Assembly: GCA_020746875.1 (NCBI GenBank)
Contig: JAGTJL010000008.1
Coordinates: forward strand, 2,108,001-2,172,000
Length of the DNA: 64,000 nucleotides
Direction: 5' to 3'
Origin: Rhexocercosporidium sp. MPI-PUGE-AT-0058
Lineage: Eukaryota > Ascomycota > Leotiomycetes > Helotiales
Each line of letters opens with the position of its first letter. Positions within the stretch are counted from its first letter, which is position 1. Positions 12,108 to 23,002 of the stretch are shown here, piece after piece. The notes beneath the pieces are model-generated. The model did no database searches and was not told where the DNA came from. It saw only the letters and a list, made by a program, of their open reading frames with translations. Both the position numbers and the translations under genes were made by a program.

Positions 12108-15100
12108 TCAAAGAAGAAGCGTCAAGTCGGCGAAAGGCCCAGCCGGTCTAGGCATATCAAGGATATCTTGGGGACAGTCCCAATCCCGATGAGCCAAAAC
12201 AACTATGGGGGCGCTCTTTGGTGTTGGGATTGGTGTTTGGAGGGGGGTCGACATTCGTCGCATCTCCTGAAGGTTGCTCGAAGTCTTTGGTTGATGCTTC
12301 AAGGCCTGTTGCCGAGCTGCTTCGATTTGTGTTTGCTGCGCAACCGTTGCAGCACTGAACTCCATGGTATCCTCGGCACCCTTGTTGGCACCAAGAGCTT
12401 CGGCATTCTTTCGTCGAGCCTCATCAAAGGAAGCCTGTATCGAATTGTTGGGGGTAGCGACCTCTTGAAGGGGTTGACCGCGACCGAAGACGTCGCTCTC
12501 CTCCTGAAATATGTTGCTACCCTGACTGGTGAAGCTGGGGTAAGCACCATTTCTCTGCCCTTGACCAAAAGTCCGAGCCTCCTTCTCAACCTGCTCTCTG
12601 GCCCCCTTCTCTCTAATTTCTGTCTCAACTGCATCCCTATCGGCAGCTTCCTTCTCTGCGGTCTCCTTCTCTGCGGCTTCCTTCTCTGCGGCCTCCTTCT
12701 CTGCAGCCTCTCTCTCAGCGGCCTGCTCTTGAAGCGTGAATTCTCCGACAGTGCCCATTCTTTCATGCCAGATCTTGAGATAGCCCTTCAATTGATCGGT
12801 AGTTGTTTCACCTTCGTAGCCTTCACCCATCTCAATCATTCTGCACCTACGCAACCAGTAATACGGGTCATTGCAATTACGGGGGTTTCGTGTAGCAGAC
12901 CACTTTCCAGAGAGATTGTCGGGAATTCTGGCGATCCACCGACGCTCCTTCTCAGCGCGTATAGCTTCCTGGCGTTCAGCCTCGACACGCTTCACTTCAG
13001 CCTCTGTAAGACGCAAGGTTTCCGCACGCTCTGCCTCCAAACGCTGCTTCTCGGCCTTGGTTACGTGCATAGTGATGCCATGCTCGTCCGTGCCATTCTC
13101 CATATCGTTATCGTCAGTCTCATCGTCACTGCTTTCGGGAACAACGAAGGTGCGAGGAGTGATGTAACCAAAGTCCGGATCTTTCGGGGGGACATAGCCC
13201 TTTCCGTACTTCGCATGGAACCCAGCAACCAATGCGTCTGTGTAAGCTGGACCAGACTGCGATGATGGACCAGGCTCGAATGATTGATTGCTGTAGGTAT
13301 TGTGTGGAAGCTCGTCATCAACAATACCCTCGGCTGCCCCCTCCCGCTGCTTGTTCTTGGACTCTTGGACATATGCCTGCCATTCGCCAAGTGTCATCTC
13401 ACGCTTTGTTTTGGCCTTTCCTTTGCCCTTCTGGAGCGCTGAGTAGTTCTTCAACAAACGTGAAGGAGTGTTACCTCGACTGTGGCGAAGAGCAGGGGTA
13501 GGCGTATGCTCAAAGTTGAACGGTGACCCTGAATCGTTGTCATCATCAGTAGATGGACCAGCACGGCTGGAGCCACCAAAGTACTCGAAGGGTTTGGTCA
13601 CAGTGGTCTTGATAGCAGACAAAACAGACATGGACCATCCAGACGGCTTGCCGCCCGATGGAGTCTGTGGGGTCTGTAGCTCAGACGCACGGCCTTCGGA
13701 AGTAAAGTTCTCATCTGGGAAGGGGGGTGCAGATTGTGCATCAACTTCTCTATCCATCTTGATGTCATTCCTATTGGCATGACCATTGTTGTCGGCCTCT
13801 TCCTCTTGAATAGGACTGAGGGTGGTATGGGAGTGGAACGCACTTGGCGCAGAAGGAGGAACAGCCATTGATTGTGGCTGGGTAGATGATCCTGTTGAAG
13901 AGGCTTCAACTACAGCTTCCTCGTCGGTTGTAATTGGTCCAGCGGATACTGGTGCAAGCTTGGCATCAATGGCCGCCTGTACAGCACCGACAATCTCGTC
14001 AGGATTGAGGACACCTGAGTTGTCTGACATCATTTGGTAGAGCTTTAGTAAGGTCTCGCTAGTGGTTGGGGAAACATCAAAGACTTCGGGGCCGTTCTGG
14101 GTTTGAACATGGATATTAATGATTGCAGATGGAATCTTGGTCTTACGAGGACGCGAAGCTGAAGGAGCACCTTGCTTGCGTAATTTATTCTGCGGGAATG
14201 TTAGCCTGATACATAGGACCCTTGAGGGTCAAGACTCACCTTCTTGTCCAACTTTGCTTGGAGATCCGGTCTGAGAACAAACATAGGCGCCTTGCCCAGC
14301 TTCTCATCCCGGAGAACGTCGAGCATGCGCTGAGAATTTTGCTTAGCGACACGCATCTCATCGGCATTCATTGGCTCGATCGGCTCATCGTCAGAATCAT
14401 CACTGAGATGGATATCAAGATCCCACTTCTTGTAGGCGGGGAGTTTGAGAGGAGACTTTCCGATACGTCCTCGTCTCTTCTTTAAATCCTCCTGCAGAAG
14501 ATCGGGGCTTCTGGAGAGTGCACGAGGACCCTTCATGTAGCCTGGGTTGGTTGGTGACTTCGATGAAGATTTGGCAACCGACCTGGAAGCGGATGCGCCA
14601 CCGTTGACTGGTCCTTGGACAGGTGTGGTCGCAGCGACAGCGAGCGGTTGGTCGCCTGCGTCAGCCTGGGGCTCACTGTATTCAGCGACGGCCTCTTGAA
14701 CAGGCGCACTGTGTTCAGCAACCTCTTGTAAACCCCCATGTACAACCTCGTTTACAAAACCAGCCTGGACGGCTTGAGTTGCTTGGGTGGCTTCAGTGGT
14801 TTGTGGGGTAAAGTATGTAGAGACGTCATCGTCCATGACTGAAAGTGCTGATACTGAGCGCTCTTCACTAAGGACTTCGGAAGATCGGATTGGGGTTGTT
14901 GGGATGGCTTCAACCTGCTCGGAGGCACCATCTTGCTCGGTGGTAGTATGAATTGCGGCGCCATTGACTTGGAGTTCTGGCTTTGTATTGAAGTACTCGA
15001 ATGGTTTATCATCATTGCGAGCTTTCTTTGCTGGTCTCTTTCGGCCAGCGCCTTCGGTGTCGCCGTCTGATCCGTCGTCCGAGATTTCAGACCGGGCGCG

Positions 15101-15658
15101 CTTTGATGTGCGAGTAGCTCTCTTCGACGATCCAGCAGCTTGGTGACTAGAAGGATCTTCTGCGACGAAAGTACCGGGCATGCGCAACGTAGAGGGGATA
15201 TTTGTGTGGGGAGCGAGTTCGGGAGAGGTAGAGCGAGATTCCTCAAGCTCTGGTGATTGAGAGGTTGAGGTTTCGGGCTGGGTAGATTCCTCAGCTTCTT
15301 GCTTGCGAGCAGCAGCAGCAGCGTTCTTGGTGGCAGTGCGTACGATGTCGGATTTCTTGCTCTTGCGGGCGAAAGATGGTTCCTTCTCGATGCCTGCCTT
15401 TCTGTCCTTGTCCTTCAAACGGGGACTGGGATTTGCTCGTGTGCGTCTGGTAGAATCTCGATCTGGATTCAAGATTGGCGCACTGATGGGTGCAACTGGA
15501 GCAGGGTTGACTGGAGCAGATGTAGCTGGAGCCTTGGACTTTGCAGCCTTGGAAGCCTTTGTTGACTTCGATGCTGCCTTTGATGCTGCCTTCGGGGCCG
15601 CCTTAGACGATGATGCCTTTGCAGGCTCCTCCAAGATCTTGACCTTCTTTGGAGGCAT
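12108..15658 (-). CDS. large Lys/Glu-rich orphan protein, probably nuclear
   Basis: Two exons, 15658-14240 and 14189-12108, are joined by a clear 50-nt intron (GTGAGT donor, CTAAC branch, CAG acceptor, phase 0), giving about 1166 aa. I start at MPPKKVK (15658) rather than an in-frame ATG at 15754, whose extra residues look like translated leader. Visible parts are a Lys/Ala/Ser-rich basic N-terminus (about 1-75), a KRPAKKAR nuclear-localisation-like cluster (about 207-214) and acidic stretches. A globular-looking segment spans the splice (about 435-525). A Glu/Arg coiled coil follows (about 840-880, then AAEKE-type repeats after about 955), separated by a Trp-rich patch with SGKWSATRNPRNCNDPYYWL. 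A hexapeptide KPFEYF occurs twice, at about residues 218 and 672. I do not recognise the family; a chromatin or nuclear scaffold role is only inference from composition. Confidence 0.8.
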
Positions 15659-17237
15659 GATGGGCGACTGCGAAGTACGCCGAGAGCACTGGGGTTTTGG
15701 TTGCTGTATGTACCGGTGAGGGTTGACGCGTCGGTATAGGGAACGGGGAAACAAAGTAGTACGAAGTCGCGACTCGAGTCGATGCGAGGACGTTCAGTGA
15801 CGCGCGCAACCAAAGATCGAGAGAAGCGAAGCGGATGGATCTTGAGGTTCTAAAGTTCTCGCAGGGTTGTTGTCTAGCGGTTTCTCGGACGCGGACTCGC
15901 GGTGCGGTCGGGGGGCGTGGGTGGAGTCTCAGTCAATCGGGAGCTGATTGGACGGCGATTGAGAAGGCTAGCAAGGATTAAGCGCAAGGCTGAAGAAGTA
16001 CAAGAGTGGGGCGTTTGGGTTGCAGGATGGGTGCAGAAGAGAAGTAACGTTCTTGGTGATGGAAGTCAGAAAAGGTGTTGTTCATGAAGAAGGAAGAAAG
16101 AGGAGCAGGAAGGGAAGAGGAAGAACGGGCAGTGTATGTTGCGGCGACGCCAAGCCTTTTATTTAGCGTGGAAAAAAAAATCTGTCGTCGTTGGGAGGTA
16201 GGTAGGTGAATAGGGAAGGAACGACCACAGCCTCGTCTGGACCACGGTAACTTCCAGGGGTATCAATGACCTCACGCGGTTTGGTCGCGGTTTGGGGGAA
16301 GGAATTGTGCATGGAGAGCACTACGGGAGTTTATGCATCTACTTATATACATTGCACTATCAACTGCACGGTTTTAATCTGATATTTCCATCGTCTTTGG
16401 GTGGGGGATTTGGACGAGGCTGAGGCTGTTGACCTGCGCAATGTAAACATTAATGTCAGCACCAACGCAAATGAGTCAACCAACGAATACTCTGTGGAGT
16501 TGGTTTTGCCGCAATAGAATGAATGAATTGCCGCTTAATCATTGATTATAATCCATTTCCATTCACCCAAATCATGTCGAATCTTCCAAAAAGTGAATCC
16601 GCGATGAGACTCTATGTCTACCTGCGATCGGTCTCCATATCCTCTCTAAATATACATTAAGCATACCAATTCTATTGTTAATGTCCCAAGATTCTCACAG
16701 TGATTTGTTCGGGTATACCTATGACATCTCATGAAGCTAGCAATCGTTCTGTCGGAGAGAAGTAGCATAGACTTGTGCTAACATCTGACATTATTCTGTT
16801 GAGAAAACGACGTTGACTACCTTGGAATCATCTGGAAGTTGGCTTTTGTCACAAAGGATTTACCTCCATCTTGTATTGAACCAGTCATAGGATGTTTCAA
16901 AGACCCAAAGGGTCATTCTAAGCTTCTAGGTATATGTAGGCTCGGCGCCGATAAGTACGAAGGCAGGAAGGAACTCCACGCAAGCATATATCGGAACACC
17001 TGTCGAAAAAGAATCTCAAACTAGGACAATTCCAAAACAAACACATCAATGAACAAATGGTATCAATTACTAACACTCAGCAACCCTCCCATCATAAACA
17101 TTACCAACTAATCCCAGCTTTCATATCCAGCTTCCACAGCCTCCATCCAAACCTCCAACCATGTCTTTCCATCTACCACCTCCCTCACGTTCCACGGAAA
17201 CCCTCATTCCATCGCCCACAATGCCTAGGTAGCCTCC
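15659..17237. other. promoter/leader of the large orphan gene and 3' flank of the MARVEL gene
   Basis: No supported gene lies here. The right-hand base of the minus-strand orphan gene reads into a leader starting near 15658, so its promoter lies at about 15.7-16.4 kb. A GTAGGTAGGTG motif sits near 16199. The 16.5-17.2 kb part is AT-richer and probably holds the 3' untranslated region of the MARVEL gene. Confidence 0.45.
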
Positions 17238-18366
17238 CTACTTATACACAGGTGAAGGCAGCTCACTCTGCTGATGCGGCGGCGTATACAACTCCGACTG
17301 TCCACCCTGTGGCGGACCCGGCATAGAAGAACCGGTATGCTGCGGCTGGACATACTGCTGGTGTTGCTGTTGCTGGTCATGCCCATACCCCTGCTGCGGA
17401 GGAGGCGTGAAGACCTGTGGAGGTGGCGAGTACGTTTGTTGAGGGGGTGGAGAATAGGCCTGTTGCGGAGGAGGATAATATGGCTGAGCAGGTGGTGCGT
17501 ATTGCTGTTGCTGCTGTTGTTGTTGTGCAGCAGCTGCGTACTGAGGCTGTCCCTGAGGAGTAGCCATTTGGTAGCCTTCTGCTTGCTGCTCTTGTTTCTG
17601 TGGTGCGTGTGCTACAGCTGTGATAGTGGAGCGGGATTTGTACCATCTCATTATGGCGTGGACGAGGGTAGCTATGAAGAGAAGCCTGGGAATTCGTCAG
17701 TAACATGGTACGCAATACTTCACAAATACAAGTACTGTAAAGGATACTAAGCAAGGCAAAGGGGACTTACATAACCAAAGCGGACAATCCGGCAATAGCG
17801 CTCATCATACTCAAGCCCAGCTTCGTCGCCACAGCCGCTCTCTTCTCCAGATCCCTACCCACAAGACATGTCGTACTATCAATCGAGGACCCATCATCAT
17901 AACACCCATAAATGTTAACATTATACTTGAAACTCGACCTCAAACTAGCAGTAGCTCCCATGGCAGCTAGCCAGAAGAGGACGAGTAGAGCATTTGCGGC
18001 GATGACGATAAAGATGTGTGTGAGGTTGTGAAGAGAGGAGATGTAGGCTGTGATGAGGAGGTAGGCGACAACGAGCCAGGTGAGGAGGGACTGTTTTGTG
18101 TTAGATTTCAGACGGGTGCTCAGAAAATGGGATTGTGAATTGAAGTGGGAAGAAAGAAAAATGTACGATTTGAGGATAGAATGGGGAATATAGGAATTTG
18201 GGAGAAGACTTACAGCAAAGATATCAAATCCTAACGTGTTGAAATATTTCCCATGAATCAGATATCCCGAAAGTCCCAAAATGATCAGAGACAAGAAGAC
18301 TTGTGCTACATGCACGATAGGGATCCAGATCGGCCATCTGCCCGTGGATGGTTTTTCGCTTTCCAT
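17238..18366 (-). CDS. MARVEL-domain membrane protein with Q/P-rich tail
   Basis: Three exons, 18366-18214, 18090-17771 and 17685-17238, encode about 306 aa. Both introns have GTAAGT donors and CTAAC/CTGAC branches (123 and 85 nt). Four hydrophobic segments are visible at about residues 13-37, 52-70, 77-98 and 142-169, with a loop holding two Cys (GCYDD and TTCLVG) between the third and fourth. This is the topology of the fungal MARVEL family (PF01284), tetraspanning proteins of membrane apposition and cortical domains. The remaining 135 residues are cytosolic by prediction and dominated by Gln runs and SPPPQQ-like repeats, as in many ascomycete members. The assignment rests on topology and general resemblance, not on a diagnostic motif; another small four-helix family is possible. 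No functional partner is suggested by neighbours. Confidence 0.8.
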
Positions 18367-19593
18367 CTTTTCTCAGACTCAGAAGTCAATATCAAGTTCG
18401 ATGTGTTGGAAGTAATTCTTGCGTCCCAAGAAACAAGTGCTCGCAAGCTAGATGACTTAAGGGAACGAGCTGAAGCTTTCAACACTGTAAAATGGAGAGA
18501 AACACAAATCACAAGAAACCAAAATGACGCGGGGAGAGCAAGTTTTTTAAGAAGAGCGCATTTATAATGAAAACAGCCACCGAATATGCACTTCACTCGA
18601 CCTCCCTTGTTCATCGAATCCTTCGATCAACACACGCCCTCCCTCTAGCACTCACCGACTAGACCTGACCCACCACCGAACCATATCCACGAAATGAGCC
18701 ATCACCAATCCCATCCCGCCTCAATCTTGCCAGCACAGCACAGAAACCCGAGACCTTCAGCCTCACACCGCACGTCCCCTCCCCCCAAACCCACCCAACC
18801 AAAAACTCCTTTTTCCGCCACAGACCAAGGTACCCATCTCTCTACCGCGCCAAGGACTTCTCAATATTTCCTCTTCGGGTCTGGGGCTGCGACATATCGA
18901 ATCAGAAGTTCAGAAACCTACAAAGATGCGATTTTAGGTCGGTAGGTACTTGGAAGATCATGCCGCGTTGGGCGAATCGGGCTGAAAGTCTGCCTGCCTC
19001 TTGAAAGAAAACTTGCCTATTTGGAGAAGAGTACCTGATGTGTCTCTTGTGCAGCGAAGGGAACGATGCTGCAGGGCGAGGCAGACTTCGGTTCTTTTGA
19101 CGAAGGATCTACAATGTCAATGGGTTTTAGGGTTTAGACTTCTGTAGAGGGGGAGGAGGAGGAGGAGGAGAGACATGTCAGTTTGTACGACGGGAGTGGA
19201 TGGAATGACTCGCGGTTCGAGATTCATGCCTAGTCCTCAGATACCTCGCCTCTGGACAAATTGAAGTACCTACCTCTCACACCGGTCTTTTCCTTGCCAT
19301 GCGACGTGCGAGACCACACAGTTCCAAGATAGGTCCTCCAGAAAGGAAAGGAAGTGATGCAGATCCAGAGGATCCAATCATCCAACCCAAGCCAATGAAA
19401 AAGGCCAAGCCTCAGGTCCGAAAGGTCACCTGTACGAAGCTTAATTGATCCACTTTCATCCCATCGCGTCGTTATGTTTCGTCTCGTTTCCTTTGTTCGT
19501 AAGGCTGATTGATCAGGGCGCATCAATCCTTCGCGGAATCCGCGTTTCGAAACACTACTGTAATACAACGAAGACTCCTGTCAGTGGTTGTTG
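18367..19593. other. intergenic, promoter side of the MARVEL gene
   Basis: I see no gene. The first few hundred bases should hold the MARVEL promoter and leader. A GGA-repeat tract lies near 19150-19170 and a TACCTACCT motif at about 19267-19275. The stretch ends at the TA that flanks a MITE. Confidence 0.45.
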
Positions 19594-19595
19594 TA

Positions 19596-19743
19596 CAGTA
19601 GGGTGCAAAAAGTCTACACACTGCCAAGGCGGGCTTGACTTCTTGAAGCTAGTCTTCAGCCACATCTAACCTTTATAAGTAACCGCTTGACCTTTTGTAG
19701 TTAAATAAACCTTGGCAGTGTGTAGACTTTTTGCACCCTACTG
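19596..19743. mobile_element. 148-bp MITE with perfect 34-bp terminal inverted repeats (Tc1/mariner type)
   Basis: The left end (19596-19629, beginning CAGTAGGGTGCAAAAAGTCT) is exactly repeated inverted at 19710-19743. TA dinucleotides flank both sides (19594-19595 and 19744-19745), consistent with the TA target-site duplication of Tc1/mariner/pogo elements, and the CAGT start is also usual for that superfamily. The 80-bp interior is AT-rich and non-coding, so the element is non-autonomous and would need a transposase from elsewhere. The ends show no mismatches, suggesting recent activity. It lies in the space between the M13 peptidase 3' end and the MARVEL gene promoter. Confidence 0.93.
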
Positions 19744-19786
19744 TACGAGGTACAGTACCTCTGAGGAGATATTCATATACGCCCTG

Positions 19787-19806
19787 CCTGTCACGTTCGT
19801 GACAGG
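19787..19806. repeat. short perfect hairpin
   Basis: CCTGTCAC and GTGACAGG form a perfect 8-bp stem around a GTTC loop. It lies 44 bp right of the MITE and downstream of the M13 gene stop on the other strand. It could form part of a 3' end or be a protein-binding palindrome; no more can be said. Confidence 0.5.
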
Positions 19807-20196
19807 GTAGTTGTGGAGGGGGAGGGGAGGCGAGGACAAGGGCGGAAATATTAGATAGAGTAAAAAAAAAGGATTACTTCATGAGAACGTGGCCGCGCGC
19901 TTATATGGTACTGGGTCTTACACTAAGTACCTACAGAGAAACGTGGGTTGGGGTGGGGAGGTCGCACTTGGGCAGCCATTCATGTTTTGAAACTGGGAGA
20001 AGAACGATAGAGTTTCGAACCATTTTCAGTCCTTGTGAATTTCGCTATGCGCTTCAGTATTTGCCATGCTCTGAGTACTCTGTATTTGCCTATAACAGTA
20101 CTTGGATAATGCTTCCGGCGGCAATAATATATGCACCTCGGGACAAACACAGTCCGTTACCGTCGCGTGCTAACGTCATAAGCCTGTACCCGCCAC

Positions 20197-23002
20197 TTAC
20201 CAAAGCTCGCAAGTAGGCTTCTTATCAGCACATTTGAAGCTCTCCTTGAAATCCCTGGAATTCGCCATTGTACCAAGGATTCTCGCCCATTTCGGAGCAT
20301 GAGGATCAGTATAGATGCGGTTGATCGCCGTCTCCTTTCGGCTCTTTCCACACCACCAGTTGGCGTAGCTGACGAAGAATAGTTGTTCTTGACTGAAAAA
20401 GTCCAAGCCTGGAAGATTCTCGTTTGGAGTCTCGCTCCGGCGCTTCTGCCAGGCACCAAAAGCTGCAGCAACTCCTCCCGCATCAGCAATATTCTCACCA
20501 AGAGTCAGTCGACCGTTGACGTGAAGAGGTTTGTCGTCAGGCCCTGGTACGGTGTATTTGTAATATTGATCGACGAAGCATTCAGCTCGTTCTTCGAATG
20601 CCTTGACTGTGCTGTTCGTCCACCAATCAGTGTAGTTACCGTTCTGGTCATAGTGACGGCCGGTAGAATCGAAGGCATGGGATAATTCGTGGCCAGACAC
20701 AGAGCCAAATGCACCATAGCTGAGGTACGGAGGTACATTGACATCGAATACTGGAAATTGCATAATGCCTGCTGGAAACACAATTTCGTTGCCCGGTGGG
20801 TTGTAATAAGCATTCACAGTAGGGACGGTCATATCCCATGCGTTTCGGTCAACTGGTTTGCCCAAGCTGGACCATTCATGAGCTACATCGAAACGATTCA
20901 TGGACAAGGCGTTCTGGAAGAACGTGGTAGGTGTGATGTTGATAGATCGATAGTAATCTTGTAAGACGGGCGGATTCATGATATCGGGGCTCTGAAGCAC
21001 ATTAGCAAGTGCAAAATCCTGCAATTGAATGCGGCCGTCGTGCTTTCATTGAAGTCAAGGACGCCAAGTAACGATGCATAGCTAACTATAGGAAATAAAA
21101 AGGCGACAAACCTTGGTTGGATACCCAATTTTTTGGACAATGTTGTGGACTTTTTCAATTGCCAGCTTAGCAACACTCTTATCCATCCAGTTGGTATTCT
21201 TGAGCTTCTCGATGAATGTTTCTTTGATATCAGAAACGATCTGATCACCGAAATTCTTCGCCTTTTCCGAAAAGGCTTTTTCAACAAAGAAGCGACTCAG
21301 AATCCAGCCAAGACCATCGTCAACATGGTCAACGCAGGTCCTCCAGCGGTCTTGAGTGGAGTCAGGATCCTGACAGAATTAGAAGAAGCCACTGAAGATT
21401 GATCAGGTACGTTACCTTGCCTTGAAGCTCATTGATGAAGCGAGTATATGGCACAAGTGCGTCCGTCTCGGTCACAGAAGCAAATGCTTGTATGACTTTC
21501 CAGCAAAAGAATGTTTGGAGGACTTCTTTTGAGGTGCTTGAAAGAATCTTGGTCAAATTCTTCATGTATTCGGGCGAGGCTATGATTATACGGTCTGTTT
21601 TGACATCTGAGGGTTCGAGTTCGCTGATGATATTCGAGAGGTGTATCTGAGGAGTCAATGCATCTGCGTCCTTAAGAGACATGGGGTTGTAGTATTTCTA
21701 ACTATGTTAGTGTTTGAACTCGGTTCTCTACATTCAGACTCACTGTCACATCATTGCTGTCTTCGGCATTTGGAGACGCGGCTGCCAATTTCTTTTCGAA
21801 TTCAACGATCTCATGTGCAAAGTCCTGGCTCTGGCCCCTCGACGCAATTTTCCCATGACCACGGGCTTGCATCCATTGAGCGTGGAGGGTCGCATTTTCG
21901 TGGGAATGATCAGGGTGAAGTACAGCAAGAATTTCGGCAATGGTATCCTCATACTTCTTTGTGACCGAAGCATCACTGTATAATTCTTTCGCAGGAAGCC
22001 CAATTCTCCAAGGAGGCGATGCCTGAACAGCCACTGAGTCAGGGTCTTTGTCATCAGCGCCCGCACCGAAGGAGACCAAGGCTGGAACTCCCAGCTGAGT
22101 GAGGTAGAGTAGTGTACTTGACATATCCTTGCTGTCCTGAGCTGAGATGGTAGTTCGCCTGCGGAAAGCTGATTCCTTGACTGGAAACATATCGGCGACT
22201 TGGTGGAGGATATCGAGTAATGGCTTCGCTCCGGCCTTCTTGATGGTGTCCTCGTCCATGCACGCATCGTATGCAGCCTTCAGTTTATCAAAATTCTGCT
22301 GATCGACAGATGAGAGAGTTTGGAGCAGTTGTGCAGGAGAGAAGCTGGAGTGCTGAAGATGGCCATTAGTGTTTGTTTCTTGCAAGGCATCAAAGCACAA
22401 ACCTTTGAGTCTCCTGGGTACGGTGCTTCCAAAATATGCCTAAGGAGCATCTGAGAATTCTCACTCATGATTGTTCCCGTGAAGGCATCTCCTTGATCAG
22501 GCCTCAGATCATGATGTTCATCCCAACCTCCGCATACCAATTCCTCGAAGTTGTTGCAAGGGTCGATAGTCTTGTATTCGGGTGAAAGGTTGTAGAGAAT
22601 TTCGGAGGAAGCGTGGACGCATTCGGGGGTGAGGCAGATACTCGATTTGGCATGTGGTTTCTGAGCACGATACACTGAGAGGATTAGCAAGGACCTGAAA
22701 CTGCGGCTGGGTATAGATTCATACTTCCAAAAAAGACGCAGAGCACAATGATGACGGCCAAAATCAATAGACTCATGAACACGGTAACGGCATTGCGAGC
22801 TAACCATCTGGCCGCCTTTTTCGGACGCGCATCGTTCTTAGCATCCTGACTTCTGCGAGAGTCTGAGAGGAGTGGTGCTCGTTCTGCATCGTCTTGATCT
22901 ACAAGGCCCTCAATCAGTAAGTCCCCAGCAATGTGATTGCTGAAGTGTAGGGATATGTTTGTGACTCGAAGTGAGGTAAAGACCATGCATACCTCGAGCC
23001 AT
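20197..23002 (-). CDS. M13-family zinc metallopeptidase (neprilysin/ECE-like)
   Basis: Seven exons (23002-22993, 22898-22725, 22674-22403, 22352-21744, 21697-21416, 21369-21112, 20991-20197) encode about 799 aa. All junctions keep phase; introns are 46-120 nt. Exon 1 is only 10 nt (ATGGCTCGAG). A single signal-anchor helix (about 34-60) after a basic KK-RWLAR stretch predicts a type II membrane protein with a lumenal or extracellular catalytic domain. The M13 signatures are NAYYNP (about 595), the HELSH zinc site (His636, Glu637, His640), GENIADAGG with the third ligand Glu701 and Asp705, and the C-terminal Cys-x-x-Trp ending. All catalytic residues are present, so the enzyme should be active against small peptides. 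For the last intron an upstream acceptor at about 21028 is also in frame and would add 12 residues; I prefer 20992 because it gives the usual GYPTKSPD sequence. Confidence 0.92.

Noticed and set aside
12168..13265. 365-codon frame antisense to the orphan gene
   Set aside because: It mirrors the GAA/GCC-rich repeat of the real coiled coil; the Leu/Ser/Cys-rich product is a shadow of the sense coding strand.
15659..15754. In-frame N-terminal extension of the orphan gene to an ATG at 15754
   Set aside because: The extra 32 residues are Arg/Gln/Ser-rich and unlike the MPPKKVK start, which is typical; kept as an alternative only.
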